Source: Daucus carota subsp. sativus (lineage: Eukaryota; Streptophyta; Magnoliopsida; Apiales; Apiaceae). From it: a stretch of 64,000 bases of DNA. How positions within the stretch are numbered: position 1 is the stretch's first letter; each line of letters begins with the position of its first letter. The translations under genes and the position numbers were made by a program. The DNA lies in the NCBI RefSeq assembly GCF_001625215.2, contig NC_030384.2, positions 27,082,527-27,146,526 of the forward strand, written 5' to 3'. The notes under the pieces are model-generated. The model saw only the letters and a list, made by a program, of their open reading frames with translations. It was not told the DNA's origin and did not search any database. Of the stretch, positions 21,843 to 34,131 are shown piece after piece.

Positions 21843-24344
21843 TAAGAATCCAAGATCATAATCAATTTTTATATTCTTTGTGGGCGACCCTATTTGCACA
21901 ACCCAGCTAGATAATTGTGATAATAACTACGAGGAAATGTCATTTCCAGAGCTCATAATTTTTTATATCCAGAGCTGAAAAGACAGGAAAAGATGAAATT
22001 ACCCTCACATTGTTTTTTATTTTGCTGTTATTGTATATGTATGTGGTCAATTTTGTTTTTTCATACTTTATCTGCTTTGAAAATTAAAAATGAGCTCTAG
22101 ATATAATATTTCCCTAACTATGGGTTAAGTCTCGGCGGAGTTGAACCGAAATCTCCACCAGACTCTGTGATATGATATCATGATTAGTGATCAAATTTTC
22201 TAAAATCTCAAGATATTAGGAGGAGGTTTAAATCATATTATATTTTAACATCATGGAATTACATGAAATTTGTACACTTCTACAGTAATAAATATATTTC
22301 AACAAAGTTATATCAAACTCTATAGTTAGGTGCATCTAGATTAAAAATGAAAAAGAGGGCCTATGTTTATTAATTTTGTTAATATATTTTATTTATTAAC
22401 CCTCTAAATCTCTCTCTTGTTTTTTTTTTTTTAGAAACAACCCTCTAAATCTCTCTTAATCATTCCTAAATGGTAGTATATTTTAGTATTTTACTGTAGA
22501 TAGGTTTAGATATCAAATGTAACATTACATTTAAATGCTTACTTTATTAATTAACTTTTTCGATTATTCTATAATTTCTAACCAAGGTTGATTTATTAGT
22601 TCAAAAGATTTTCAATGATCATGTTTGTGAGATATATTAATATAATATAATTATATATTTTAATCATATTTCACGTTTCGTCCAATTATCCCCTTTAATT
22701 ATCACTATTGTTACAATTTTATCAAACTGAAAAATAAACAATTTTCTGAATTTTAATTTCAAAACCTTTATGCATTCATTGATTGAACACAAGGTCTCGA
22801 GACAACCGCGAGGACAAGGGAATATGTTTGTGCTGGGTTGACAATGTGGTCCCATTCATCTGCATCTCTATTCAAAATAAAGTTCTTTTGTAACAAATCT
22901 GATGGATGGGGATTGTCTTGTTTCCGGCCTATAACCTAATATTGACCATCAACAAGTCTACAACTCCAGTTGTCTTGGGTCCCTTTAAGCATCTGTTTAC
23001 TTTTTCTTAATCTTTTTTTTAATCACCAAATTCTAACCAGGCATCTAATAATCCAGTTACTGCACCCTTAAGCATTATAAAAAGGAATTTATTACCTAAA
23101 TTTAAAGTTGGATTACATGTTCTAAATCTTGCTCCCACATGTTCCAGATTATACTTATATTCCTTCTGCTAGGAGATCATGCAAGAAACAAGAGACTAGA
23201 ATGCTTAACACCACCTTTTGTGTGCATCATTGTATGCCCATGACACAACCTGTACATAATTAAATTTAAATAATCATTTGGAATCATATAAGAAGCACAA
23301 ATAAATGATGTGAACCTAACAGAATTCAATTTTCGTTACGCATTGAATTCCAAGATTAAATTTATAGTCTGGTTTTGTGTAGAGGTACAAAACCGATTTC
23401 TGTTTAGAATGTACAAGCATGTGAATATCTAGAAATCTTTTTGTCAAGTTATGTATTTGATCTAATGAAATTATGAAACCGGATCCATATAAGTAAACAG
23501 CATGCACAAGACTATCATAATACTAATAATTTATTTAAATTAATTAATATTAAATGTTGGGAGAAAAGGAAAAAAGTACATTCACGGCATATAACGAGCA
23601 AGTCATAATTGAACAGTCAACCCTTTTAAAATAATTATTCTCTAAATTGATAATTATCGATTGGAATGATCAAGTCAATTAAAATCGAATGAACGGTTAT
23701 TATAATGATCCTAATTTTGAAAAAAAAAACGAATTTATCCGTCCGGTGACCGAGTCTCACACACGTGACACTGACATGTTATTATGGATATGTACACGTG
23801 ACGATCAAATGTCAATAACGTGAGACAAATCACATGAAGAGGGAATTCTGTCGGACAATATCAATAACACTCAATATAATTAACAATGATAAGATTTAAT
23901 ATGATTAATTAAAATTAATTGTTATAAAATAAAATAATTATGATCGACTAGGTCAATAACTACCGATATTTTCAGTCACAAAAAACCATATATTTTGCGG
24001 TGCGTAATTTATACATGGCATGTGAAGTTTATTGAGATGTCAGCAAAATGAAAGATCGAAAAGAAAATTAAACACACAAGAAATCAAAAAAAAGGAAAAA
24101 GAAGAATCAAACCCCAGCTAAATAAAGCAAAAAAGCCAAATATATACCTCATTCTGTATCTACATGTCTCTCCTTTCCCTCTTTATTGAGCCCTTTTTTT
24201 CACTTCAATGTCCAACCCCTTTTTTGCACGCATTTAAATAACACTCCAGTGTTACTTAACTCGGACTTTTTTGATCTGGGGACTCAGTTTTATTGATTTT
24301 GGGAAGTGGTTGAGATCAGAGTTGAAGATTAGTTCTCAATTTGT
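21843..24344. other. Intergenic upstream of the SOSEKI gene
   Basis: No protein gene is supported. A short duplicated CCCTCTAAATCTCTCT flanks a T run near 22400-22457. Two perfect G-boxes CACGTG at 23762-23767 and 23795-23800 lie 33 bp apart, followed by ACGTGAG at 23818. They are about 0.6 kb upstream of the SOSEKI start and could be bZIP/bHLH sites, although they might also be part of an unrecognised repeat. Confidence 0.45.
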
Positions 24345-24401
24345 GTTGGGTTTCTTTTAAAATTTGTTGGGTTTCTTTTAAAATTTGTTGGGTTTCTTGA
24401 A
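24345..24401 (+). repeat. Triplicated 21-bp unit in the SOSEKI 5' leader
   Basis: GTTGGGTTTCTTTTAAAATT starts at 24345, 24366 and 24387 in exact 21-bp steps, the last copy partial. It ends two bases before the ATG and is therefore probably transcribed leader sequence. Confidence 0.85.
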
Positions 24402-24403
24402 AA

Positions 24404-27403
24404 ATGGAGGAAAGAATGAAGAAGTATAGGCAAGTGAGCCCAGAAAGAGCAAAAGTTTGGACTGAGAAATCACCAAAGTATCATCAGCAACAGCCTCGTA
24501 GGAAAGTTTCTGTTGTTTACTATTTGTCAAGAAATAGGCAGCTTGAGCATCCTCATTTCATTGAGGTTTCTCTCTCTTCCCCTGATGGCCTTTATCTTAG
24601 AGGTAAAGATTTCATTGTGTGAGTGTGTGTGTGTGTGAGAGAGATAGAGGGAGGGAGGGAGGGGGAGAGAGAGGGGGTGAGAGAGAGGGAGGGAGGGAGG
24701 GAGGGGGAGAGAGAGGATGAGAGAGAGAGAGAGATGTAATGTTTATGTGATGAAGTACATAATTTTGTATCTTGTAAATTGTAATTATTGGTATTTTGTA
24801 GATGTGATTAATATGCTTAATTTTGCAATGGAGAGTAATTTTGTTCTTTTTTGTGTGTGATGTAGTGGCTATGTAAGTATCCAATGTTTATTATCTGACA
24901 TTGTAATTCCTGGCATCGTGTAGATGTGATTGATAGGCTTAATGTACTGAGAGGAAGAGGGATGGCCTCAATGTACTCATGGTCTTGCAAGAGGTGAATT
25001 TTCCAATCTTGATTTTGCTACTTTGAAATTTGAATTGTGCAAGAAATGAGTTTGAAATTCTATTTCCGAGTACTGACTATGAGTTGGTTATGTATTGCAG
25101 AAGCTATAGGACTGGATTTGTGTGGCATGATCTTTGTGAAGATGACTTAATTCATCCTGCTCATGGAAATGAATATGTTCTCAAGGGTTCTGAACTCTTC
25201 GATGAACCTAATTCTGGTACGTAAGCTACTTTTTTGTCATTTGGTGTGGATTTACTTTTTCATATTCACAGCTAGCAAGTATGTTTTTGAAGTAGAAAAT
25301 CTTTAAAATATTTATGATAGTATCTTCATAAATCTGTTTTCTTCAGGCTAAAATCTGAACTGTTGCCATATGGTTTATATCTAGTTTCAACAATGATTGT
25401 CAAGGCCTTCTGTTTTAGAACATGTATCCAATCGGTATTTCTCTTTTTAAGTTTCTTTGCAGTGTAGGAACATGTTTTACTAATTTTAGAAGTATCTTGT
25501 TTGGCAGTTCATTTCAGCCCTGCTGGAAATATAAGATCGCATAATTTGAAACAATTACCCGATCCTGCATTTTCCAGAAGCCAAGATGATTCTCCTTCAT
25601 CTGAAACCTTGACTGAAAGAGATACTAAACAGTCTCTGGATGATGAGCTCTCTCCTCCAGTTCAGCGTTCGAGTTCATCCGTAGTGTCTCCAGATTCAAA
25701 AGTTGGGAAAGCTTCACCTTCTAGTGGTTCCTTAAGTTTGACAGAGTATAAGATATACAAAAGTGAGGGCTTAGCTAATGCATCAACTCAGACGGAGGAT
25801 AATATGAGTAGACCTCGAGAAACTTGTACTAGGGGTGTTTCAACAGAGGATGTATCTGTAGGACATGAGCACAATGATGCTCATCAAATTCCGGCTCAAT
25901 GTGTGAAAGAGACTTCTGAGATTTGCAGAGATCCTGTTTCTCCGCCGACATGCTCATCCAGTGCTTCATCATCTGGTGGTAAGACAGACACTTTGGAATC
26001 TTTAATTAGAGCTGATGCTAGTAAATTTAATAGCTTTAGGACACTAAGAGAAGATGAAATGGGGACGCCACCCCACATGAAGCTCAAGGCTTCCAATATG
26101 CTGTTGCAATTGATCTCTTGTGGATCGATCTCAGTTAAAGATCACAATTTTGGCCTCATTCCTAACTACCGTCCAGGGTTGTCAGCGACAAAATTTCCAT
26201 CTCCCTTGTTCTCTACATCAGTAATGTTTGGAGATCTTGACTGCTTGTCAGAGAATCCAAGGCTTATGAGTCAGAGGATGGAGGATAAGGAATACTTTAG
26301 TGGAAGCTTGGTAGAGACAAGTATGCCAAAAGAAGGACTACCTTCTTTAAAACGATCCTCCTCCTACAACGACAGGTTGGTATACTGGTTATTATTTTCT
26401 CATTATTTTTGACTGTCAGTACTCAGTACACATTTTTCCTCGAAATTTAACACTTCACAGACGCTGATTGTTTTAAATGTTTAGGGTCTTCACATCAACC
26501 GCCTGTTCCAGGTTTTTAGTTATATATTATTACTGATATGTGGATAGATGCTGAGATTGGATGTATGCGCTAATTTCAAGTCATACATATAAAAAGCATA
26601 AACTGATCTTATATATTCACGCTATATCAACACCTTTTTTAAGTCATAAGATCAAAGGGCAAGTAATGACAATAATATTATTATAAGTTTCTAGGTTAGT
26701 ACTAAAATGTAAAAGTTCATTTGGTGACCGTTAAACACTGGTTCAATCAATAAATACATCATACAGTTCATTTACCATATTTAGCGGCTTCGAAATTGAG
26801 CTTAATTAATTAATACGTAAGTACTTAGTAAAGTAGTATGAATTGTAGGTGGGGTTTGCATGGGTCTATACAGTTTTCTTTTCGTAGTGACTGTTATTAC
26901 CTTGCAAACTCCTAGTACTCCTTATATTCCTTGGTAATTAAGTATGTTTATTTGGGCATTCAGGACTTGTGATCTCTCAAAAGATTCAGTTGAGGATAAA
27001 GAGAAGTCAACAAGCTCGAAGTGTATACCTCGAGCAATCAAAGTTTCACTTGGTAAACAACCAAAAAGTGAATCGATGAGGTCTCCTGTTTCAGAAGGAC
27101 CAAGAGTATCATCATCTGATAGAGTCCACAGTGCAAGAATTACGTCACCTTGTGTATCCAATGCTGGAAGTGGAAGAATTACAGATCCTGGCATGAAGCA
27201 ATCAAAAAAAGCCGACTCCTTTAGGAGTGAGAAAGACAGTGTGATCAAAATCGAAGAAAGTTGAGTGTTTGTTTCTTTCATTTTATTCTGCAAGGCATTC
27301 TGCTCTCTTTTGCCTGGTTCATAAACATTGATATTCTGTTTGATTTACTTTCAACAGGCTTGCTTCAGGAGCTCGGGTTATAATTCACTCACAAGCACCA
27401 TAA
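24404..27403 (+). CDS. SOK3: SOSEKI (DUF966) polarity protein, six exons
   Basis: Exons: 24404-24602, 24924-24993, 25101-25216, 25508-26375, 26964-27259 and probably 27369-27403, giving 527 residues. All introns are GT..AG with matching phases. Residues about 33-125 form the DIX-like oligomerisation domain: [20 protein letters not shown], then [31 protein letters not shown] and [13 protein letters not shown]. The long exon 4 holds the conserved [20 protein letters not shown] motif and basic-serine patches ([10 protein letters not shown]) typical of the family. SOSEKI proteins polymerise at cell corners at the plasma membrane and mark polarity. SOK3 is suggested by gene order, not by sequence alone. 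The last junction is unusual: using the normal acceptor the conserved ending is out of frame, while a second acceptor 11 bases on restores [10 protein letters not shown]. Without splicing the frame stops at 27264 after 517 residues. Confidence 0.93.
24619..24735. repeat. GT/GA-rich low-complexity tract in SOSEKI intron 1
   Basis: A TG run passes into GAGA and repeated GGGAGGGAGGGAGGG blocks on the sense strand, just after the 5' splice site. The GGGAGGG blocks could form G-quadruplexes in DNA or pre-mRNA. The minus-strand Ser/Pro/Leu open frame across it is an artefact. Confidence 0.92.
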
Positions 27404-28944
27404 GATTTTGAAGATCACCTTGTAGATGCTAATTTCGAAGGTCACGTATTCGTATGTGATACATCTTGCTGTCTCTTTAACACTAGATTCATTATACCAT
27501 ATACATGAGAAAGCTGTTAGCTGGTCTTGCTCAGGTGTTCATATCAGGAAAGTGAAAACTTGCCGGTTTGCAGAGAGAAGCTTGTAGTTGTTCAAATGTC
27601 GGGCTAGTGTATTTTTTCCCTAACCATTCTACAAAGTTCTTGGTCGGTTTTCTAATCTAATGTCTTTTACCTTTTCTAACAGTTAGATGTAGTAATTCAG
27701 ATATGATCGGATCCCATTCCCAGGTGAATCATATGTTTTTCAGATATAACTTTCTTTTGCTCCCCCAAGTAGCTGTATATTTAATTGTTTTACTTCTCTT
27801 TTACACCATAAATCTACAATACTGATTATCATAATTATTATGACTTTTATTTCAGTTTTCCAATAAATTTTGTGAAAAGATGAGAAGTTGGTATAAGAAT
27901 ACTACTATCTATGATGATTTAGTTGTAATATTTTTTTAAATATTTTGCTAATTAGTGGAAGTAGGCACTTCGTGATTTATTACTCATATTATTTTTTATG
28001 TCATTTGACTTTTCTCTGATTTTTCATAAAAATCATAGAGCAGAAAGTAAATAACTCTTCATCGCGGGGTTGATCTGCACTACTTTATTCATTATGCATA
28101 TATATTTATTATTTAGTTATTAATTTTTTTAGTCTCCATCTTGTTCAAATATTGATTCCACCGCACAACTGCATGCACAGCAAGGATGGTGTTTATTTAG
28201 AATTTGTTCAACTTATTGAGGTATAAGCATTGAGTGTTTACTCATTGTTATGTTTTTTCTTGTGACGCTCATAAATGTTAAATGTGTCCAACAACTCTAA
28301 CTCTGCATATGTTATTCTAAAGTTTTTTATTGAGGTGCAATGAAATCCAGTTATTCTAAAGTTGCATAAAAGAATTTACCACTGTCTGGCAATACTGAGG
28401 GTCAAAAATCATAGGATTCTTAATATATTGTCCTTGGTCTGTGGACTATTATGAGTTTACCCAGAAGATAGGAGAAATTTAGTAGGGTCTGAATTTGATA
28501 CAGTTAAAAGTAAGTCTATGGTAATAGTAGTACTCCTACTTTTCTGCATTGGATACGTAGCTTTTTGGGAGAGGTTGACTTGTGGTACTAAGGAAGATTT
28601 TTCTTTTCAGTTTTCACTGATCTTTTAACCTATTCGTTCAACCCTTTGGCTTGTCAAACTCTGACTAATTGGATGTGTAAAAAGTACTTTCCGTGCCCCA
28701 TATTGATTTCAAGGCCCATGAACAATGGAGCTTTTACAGGAACCTTAAGGAGGAAGAGGGGAAAACTTGTTTGTGGAGATTTTTAGCGGTTTTTTAAATT
28801 ATGAAGAGTATCTTCTTTCATTAAACTTTTCAAACAAAATAACATTCTTAATTTTAAATTCAGAAAATACAAAAAAGTTAGTATTTGAAATTGGGTTAAT
28901 TGGCTCTTGGATATGCTCTTGGGTCTGAATTCAATCACCTCTTA
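27404..28944. other. 3' flank of SOSEKI, no further gene seen
   Basis: The first few hundred bases are probably 3' UTR. The remainder is AT-rich with no open frame or transposon ends that I can support. Confidence 0.45.
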
Positions 28945-28947
28945 TCA

Positions 28948-29510
28948 GAGGTGGCAATTGTTTCGTTTCGTATATTCTCGTTTCGTGTATTTTCGTGTTT
29001 CGTATATTCGAAGGTGAAACCCGTATGCACCCGTTATTAATTTCGTGTACTTAATTTGAAATCCGTATTTGATCCAAAATATTTCGTGTACTTTTCATGT
29101 ATATTATATATAAAAATATTAATATAATCTTAATCAAAAAATAGCTTTAATATAGATTTTCCTGTATAATTTACTAAATATGAATGACATATTTATACTT
29201 GCATATGATTCTCTATAAATTTGTTAATGTATCTATAATACACACACATACATAAAAATATATTTATTTTACACAATTATATATTTAATATAACATATAT
29301 ATAATAAATATTATGTAGAAATATTTCGTGTCCTTTCGTGTACCCAAAATGAAAATCATATCCGACACGAAATCTAAAGTGTAATTTCGTGTTCGTATAA
29401 TTCCGTGTTTGTGTGTCAAAAATCAAAACTCATATCTATTTTTTTCGTGTCGTTTCGTTTCGTGTTAACGTGTTATGTGTAAAATTGTCAAGCATATCTA
29501 TTCGGCAATT
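28948..29510. mobile_element. hAT-like element with reiterated TTTCGTG motif
   Basis: The left end CAGAGGTGGCAATTG and the reversed right end TAGGATTGGCAATTG form a terminal inverted repeat of the GGTGGCAA hAT type. TTTCGTGT / ATTTCGTG words are repeated at least a dozen times in both subterminal zones, with an AT-rich middle near 29100-29300. There is no coding sequence. A target duplication could not be recognised, so it is an old copy. Confidence 0.75.
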
Positions 29511-30390
29511 GCCAATCCTATATTATTGTTCTCCCTCGGTCTGTTCAAATTATTTATATCGTAGACGAAAAATTAGACACATATTTTAAAATTTTATATT
29601 GGAATGAATTCAAACTTATTTTAAAATTCCCATAATGTATAGGTCCCCTCCGATTGCTTAGATTGGGTTTGCATTTGGGCCAGGGTTTTGACACTTATCG
29701 GAAGATTTTAATAATGCATAGGTCACTTCAATTGTTCAGATCGAGAGGAAGAGTTTGACATGCATATTAAGCTCCACTAGAATCAAATATAGTTTCATAA
29801 ATTAATTTTTACTAATCTTTAACCCGTGCGAAACATGAGCGGGTATATAGTTTGTAATTAATTATTTATAAATTTAAATTTTAACATTATTTTATTAGTA
29901 TTTTAGTATTGATGAATTTATTTTTAATTAAATTATATTAACCAACTGATTATATTTTCTCATAAAAATTTAACTTTTACAATTTATTATCTATCTATGA
30001 ATATTTTTCTGCTATTAATATGTGATAATATATTGTTGAATTAATTTCATATCAGATTTTTCATATTTCGTATATATCTTCGTATGTATTATTAACATAT
30101 TTGTCGTCTAATAGGTTAGAATTAAAAAGAATTATATTAAGGATAATGTATAGTCATGAGTGTTTTTAGTATTTGAAACTGTTTAATAATGTAAGAGTAA
30201 TAGACATTTGCAGACTTGTAGTTCTAGAGGGAGAGTACCAAACCAAAATTTTTGACGACTACAAATTATACCTATGTTGGCTTATTATAGTATAGTATAA
30301 TATATATTCTAAATAAAAAATTAATATTTAGAATTTTATAAAAATAAGTAAGTTTAAAAAATAAGTTATGAAATTATATTTAATATATAC

Positions 30391-31400
30391 TGTTATGACC
30401 AAATTTGGTCAATGATTATTTGACGACATAGGGCGCGTCCTGTACGAGTGCAGTCCAAGGGGCGTGGCCTTTCGTAATATTTGACGTGAATGGGTTGGCA
30501 AAACGCTCAGCAAGTTTGTATTGTGCTTAGGAAGGCGCGCCTGAATGGGCCTAATCCTGTAAAAGTATTATGTTTATTAGAGTACTGTCACAAAGACAAC
30601 CTCTTCAGGGACACGAAGTTTACCCCTCCGGAGATATGAAAACCTAGGCTTCCTGGGGCCCGTCCGGCATGGTCTATAACCCTCAATCACGTATTCTGTC
30701 GAGTTGTCCTCGTGTGGGGACTTGAGGTGATCATGATTTTTATTGAAGGCCTTCCGGGGTGATATGAAGAACGGTCACATGTCTGAATCCTGTATTTTAG
30801 TGAGCTACCCTCATCGAGGGATCAGGTCGACCGTATGTCCAGATTGGTTAGAGGGAAAACTTACCATGTATTCTGGTGAATATCATCTAGGGGGTAAGGG
30901 CTCGTCCTTACACCTCAAGGATGGTCACGGCTCTTCCAGACGACCCCTTCCATAATACGGAAAGTAGAGGTTAGTGTCATCCCCGATAGTTAAGGATAAT
31001 GTCGTATCCGTGATGTACTTGGATTAGGAATCAGGGTAATTGGCCTTAAAGCCGGTCCTTAGCGAAGAAGGACTTTCCTTCCAAGCATACTCACAAAACT
31101 AGTTTGGGAGACTCCTGAAGACCTTAGCAGACTAGTAGATAAGTCACGCCCTTGGCTGTGGACTTATATCTGGGAGGCCTCTTTCTAATCGAATTAGGTG
31201 TCTTGATCCCCTATTAATATAGGAGTGTGTAGACAAATTAAGGGAACACGAGTTTAGAGCTTAAGGAGGCAACTCAAAACCCAATCTCAGTCACCCTCAA
31301 ACACACAACCACCACACTCCGGCAACAAAACCACCGTCACAGATTTTAATTTCGACCACGAACCTCATTTTTGTTGATTACCAAATTCCTCTATCGAACA
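30391..31400. mobile_element. Solo LTR of an LTR retrotransposon
   Basis: A 1010-bp segment, distinctly more GC-rich than its surroundings, starts TGTTATGACCAAATTTGGTC and ends CTATCGAACA, giving the TGTT..AACA inverted termini of an LTR. It is flanked by a perfect 5-bp duplication TATAC (30386-30390 and 31401-31405). No primer site, gag or pol sequence lies on either side, so the internal domain was lost by recombination between LTRs. A 70-codon open frame inside has no support. The orientation is not certain. The superfamily cannot be told from the LTR alone. Confidence 0.92.
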
Positions 31401-31405
31401 TATAC

Positions 31406-33266
31406 CTTAAAACGTGTGTCTAAGTAATATTTTTTCTTATATCCTTATAATTTTACAATTTTGATTTTTATATAAAAATACAAATTATAATAAAAAAATT
31501 AATTGGATACAATTTATTTTTTTTTGATATTCAATAAAATGCAACTCAAGCAATTTTTTTTTTTTGCAAAAATTACTTTGCATGAATCTTCATGACATGG
31601 TGCAGGGGTAAGTTTGATATGTGGGTTTACTGTGAGTTGGAATATTTTTAAGTGTGTTTGAATATCACACGTGTTTTTAAAGTATAGGAACAAAATATCC
31701 TATGATGAAGATTATGAAAACTGAAACAAATTCGGAGAAATTGTTTTATATATGACAGCCCCATTGGTCAATGAATGTTTTGAAATTTATACTTTTTACA
31801 ACAAACTAACTCAATAGATTGAAGATGCAGGTTGGTTGATGTATTAAAAGACTAACAAAAATATGAAACTAAGTTATAAGCAAAATGACCCCAATTCATT
31901 TGGATCATCACATCTTCATCCTCTAAATTGTAAAAGTCAAGATCTCAACGACATTAAGGCTTATTGTTTAAAACCCTACAATTGCATTCATTCTTTGTAA
32001 TTACTATAGTAATTTTTATCAAAATTAATCTAAGGTTAAATTATAGTAAACCTTTCATTATTATAAAAGAATAATATTCCTGCAAATTATTGTGTTATTT
32101 CAATTTTCATACTCAAAAATTTAAACCAGACAAACGCAAATATATATGGTATTTCACCCTTAACGATATTTCGAGACAAAACAGAGTTTTTCCTATAGAC
32201 ATTAAAATCTATTCATTTTCAATACATAACATGCCCGCTCGTCCTCAAGTCCTTTAATCTACTACACCTCATGAAACTTTTCTTGAAAATATAATCATTC
32301 TCAATAAATATAATATATGTCAACTAATAATCCTTTTCCAGAATGACCTTCTCCAACTTCATTAAACTTCATACTCATCTCATGGATCTCCTCGTTCAAA
32401 GGTTGCAATATCTTGTGAAAATATAAAGAGATATGGATTATTTAAATTTATTAAAAACATCAATGTATTTGTTGTACCACAAATAATAAAAATATCATTT
32501 AGTAAAACAATGTGATTCAAGGGGCGAAAGTCACTTTTAACTCACTTAAATTTCAGTAAAATAATAGTAATCATATTTTTATTAAATATTTTGTGTTTCA
32601 TTAATAATGACTAATGTAATTGAACGGGTAAATTACCTCTTGTTTTACTGCATTCACCTCCTCTATGCTACTTGCAATAGTCCTTTTTGTCTTGGCAAAT
32701 ATGGTCGTCATGTGAATCAGATTACCCTCATACGTGGCAAAGTGGATTCTGCCTTCTATACAAATTTTGTAATCCAGCCCCAAATTGACCAGCTACAATT
32801 TTTACCCCATAATATAAAATGAGTTTAAATTTTCATAAACATTCTATCAGTAAAACAGAAAATTGCATATCTTTATATATCAATAAATACCATAACAAAG
32901 ATTAAGTTATTACCATATATGAGGTCACAGGATAGTCGTTGAAAGTCCTCACCATAAAATATCAATTTCTTGGAGCATCTTCTTCATTGTTTAATTTATT
33001 CTTTTTATAATGTTTCAGAACTTGAAATAAGAGACAGACAACATGATAAAATTATATATTGAGCCATTTTTATCAATCATTTTCGACAATCTTTGATACC
33101 GGAATCGAGAATATACAAATTAGGGGAAAACACCGAGAATAAAAAATTATCAAATTATGTGATGATGATTATTACTTAAAGAACGAAAAGACAATGAGGA
33201 AATTACTCTTGCATTATGTCAATTGCTTTATATAAAGTTTTTACAGCATTCACTCCATAAGGACAA
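31406..33266. other. Intergenic, nothing recognised
   Basis: AT-rich DNA. Two short overlapping open frames on opposite strands at 32601-32822 are mutual shadows with no domain. I see no RNA gene or transposon ends. Confidence 0.4.
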
Positions 33267-33302
<36 letters not shown>

Positions 33303-33308
33303 TATATA
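33267..33308. repeat. ATAC tetranucleotide microsatellite passing into (TA)n
   Basis: About eight ATAC/CATA units are followed by TA dinucleotides. The TA part is the left half of an array that resumes at 33722-33752 on the other side of the next element. Confidence 0.9.
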
Positions 33309-33716
33309 ATGGGTTGCACTACCCACAGAACACTTTAAAAAAAGAACAACACAGAACACTATCATAACACTTTATTTTTCATAAAAAATAATTTGTCATG
33401 ATTATAATTACATAATTAAACACTAACTATACTTAATATATGAAATCTAAGATCCAAATTCATCCAAATTATTAATATGAAATATTATAGAATCCTGAAT
33501 AGAATCCAAAAAGGAATCCAGAATAGAATCATACATATATATTCTTTGTGTGATTAATATCACATAAAATCATGTTATTTTTAATCTATAATTGTTGTTA
33601 AACATGCTAGATGCTATTATTTTTCATAATAAAAGGTTAATTAGCCTAAAATTAGAATTTAATTCAAGTTTTAGATGAGATTCAATGTTCGATTCTAAAG
33701 TGTTCTTCTTTGAGCA

Positions 33717-33723
<7 letters not shown>
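33309..33723. mobile_element. 415-bp MITE inserted in a TA microsatellite
   Basis: The left end begins ATGGGTTGCA and carries AGAACACTTTAAAA further in. The reversed right end begins ATGGCATTGC and carries AGAACACTTTAGAA. Both flanks are (TA)n, so the element either targets TA arrays, as described for the Micron family of rice, or the arrays belong to it. No coding sequence is present. Confidence 0.7.
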
Positions 33724-33755
<32 letters not shown>

Positions 33756-34131
33756 TGAAGTCCTTAAGGTATGACGGAGATTTTTAGGCTTGTGTAGATG
33801 TCGGATTTTTCAAGGCTCGTATAGATGACGAAGTTTACGAGACTTATTAGTTAACATATATTTCTGATGCATCAGTAATGAATGCTTTAATTTTCTCATT
33901 TTTAGTAATTAAAAGTATATTTATAACTCGGCTTAGTTTTTGAGGCTTACTTAAATGACAGATATTTTGAGGCATTGATAATGAATGCTTTTATTTTCAC
34001 TTTTTTGGAAATCAAAAATATATTTATAGCTCGATTTTCTTCTTGTGCAACAAAGGAAAAGGAACGACATAATTTGTGCGAAGCTGATTTGTGAAGTCAT
34101 TTTCAATTTTTAATATTAAAATAGTCTATCT

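Noticed and set aside
24612..24884. Minus-strand Ser/Pro/Leu open frame
   Set aside because: It is a translation of the GA/GGGA microsatellite in a SOSEKI intron.
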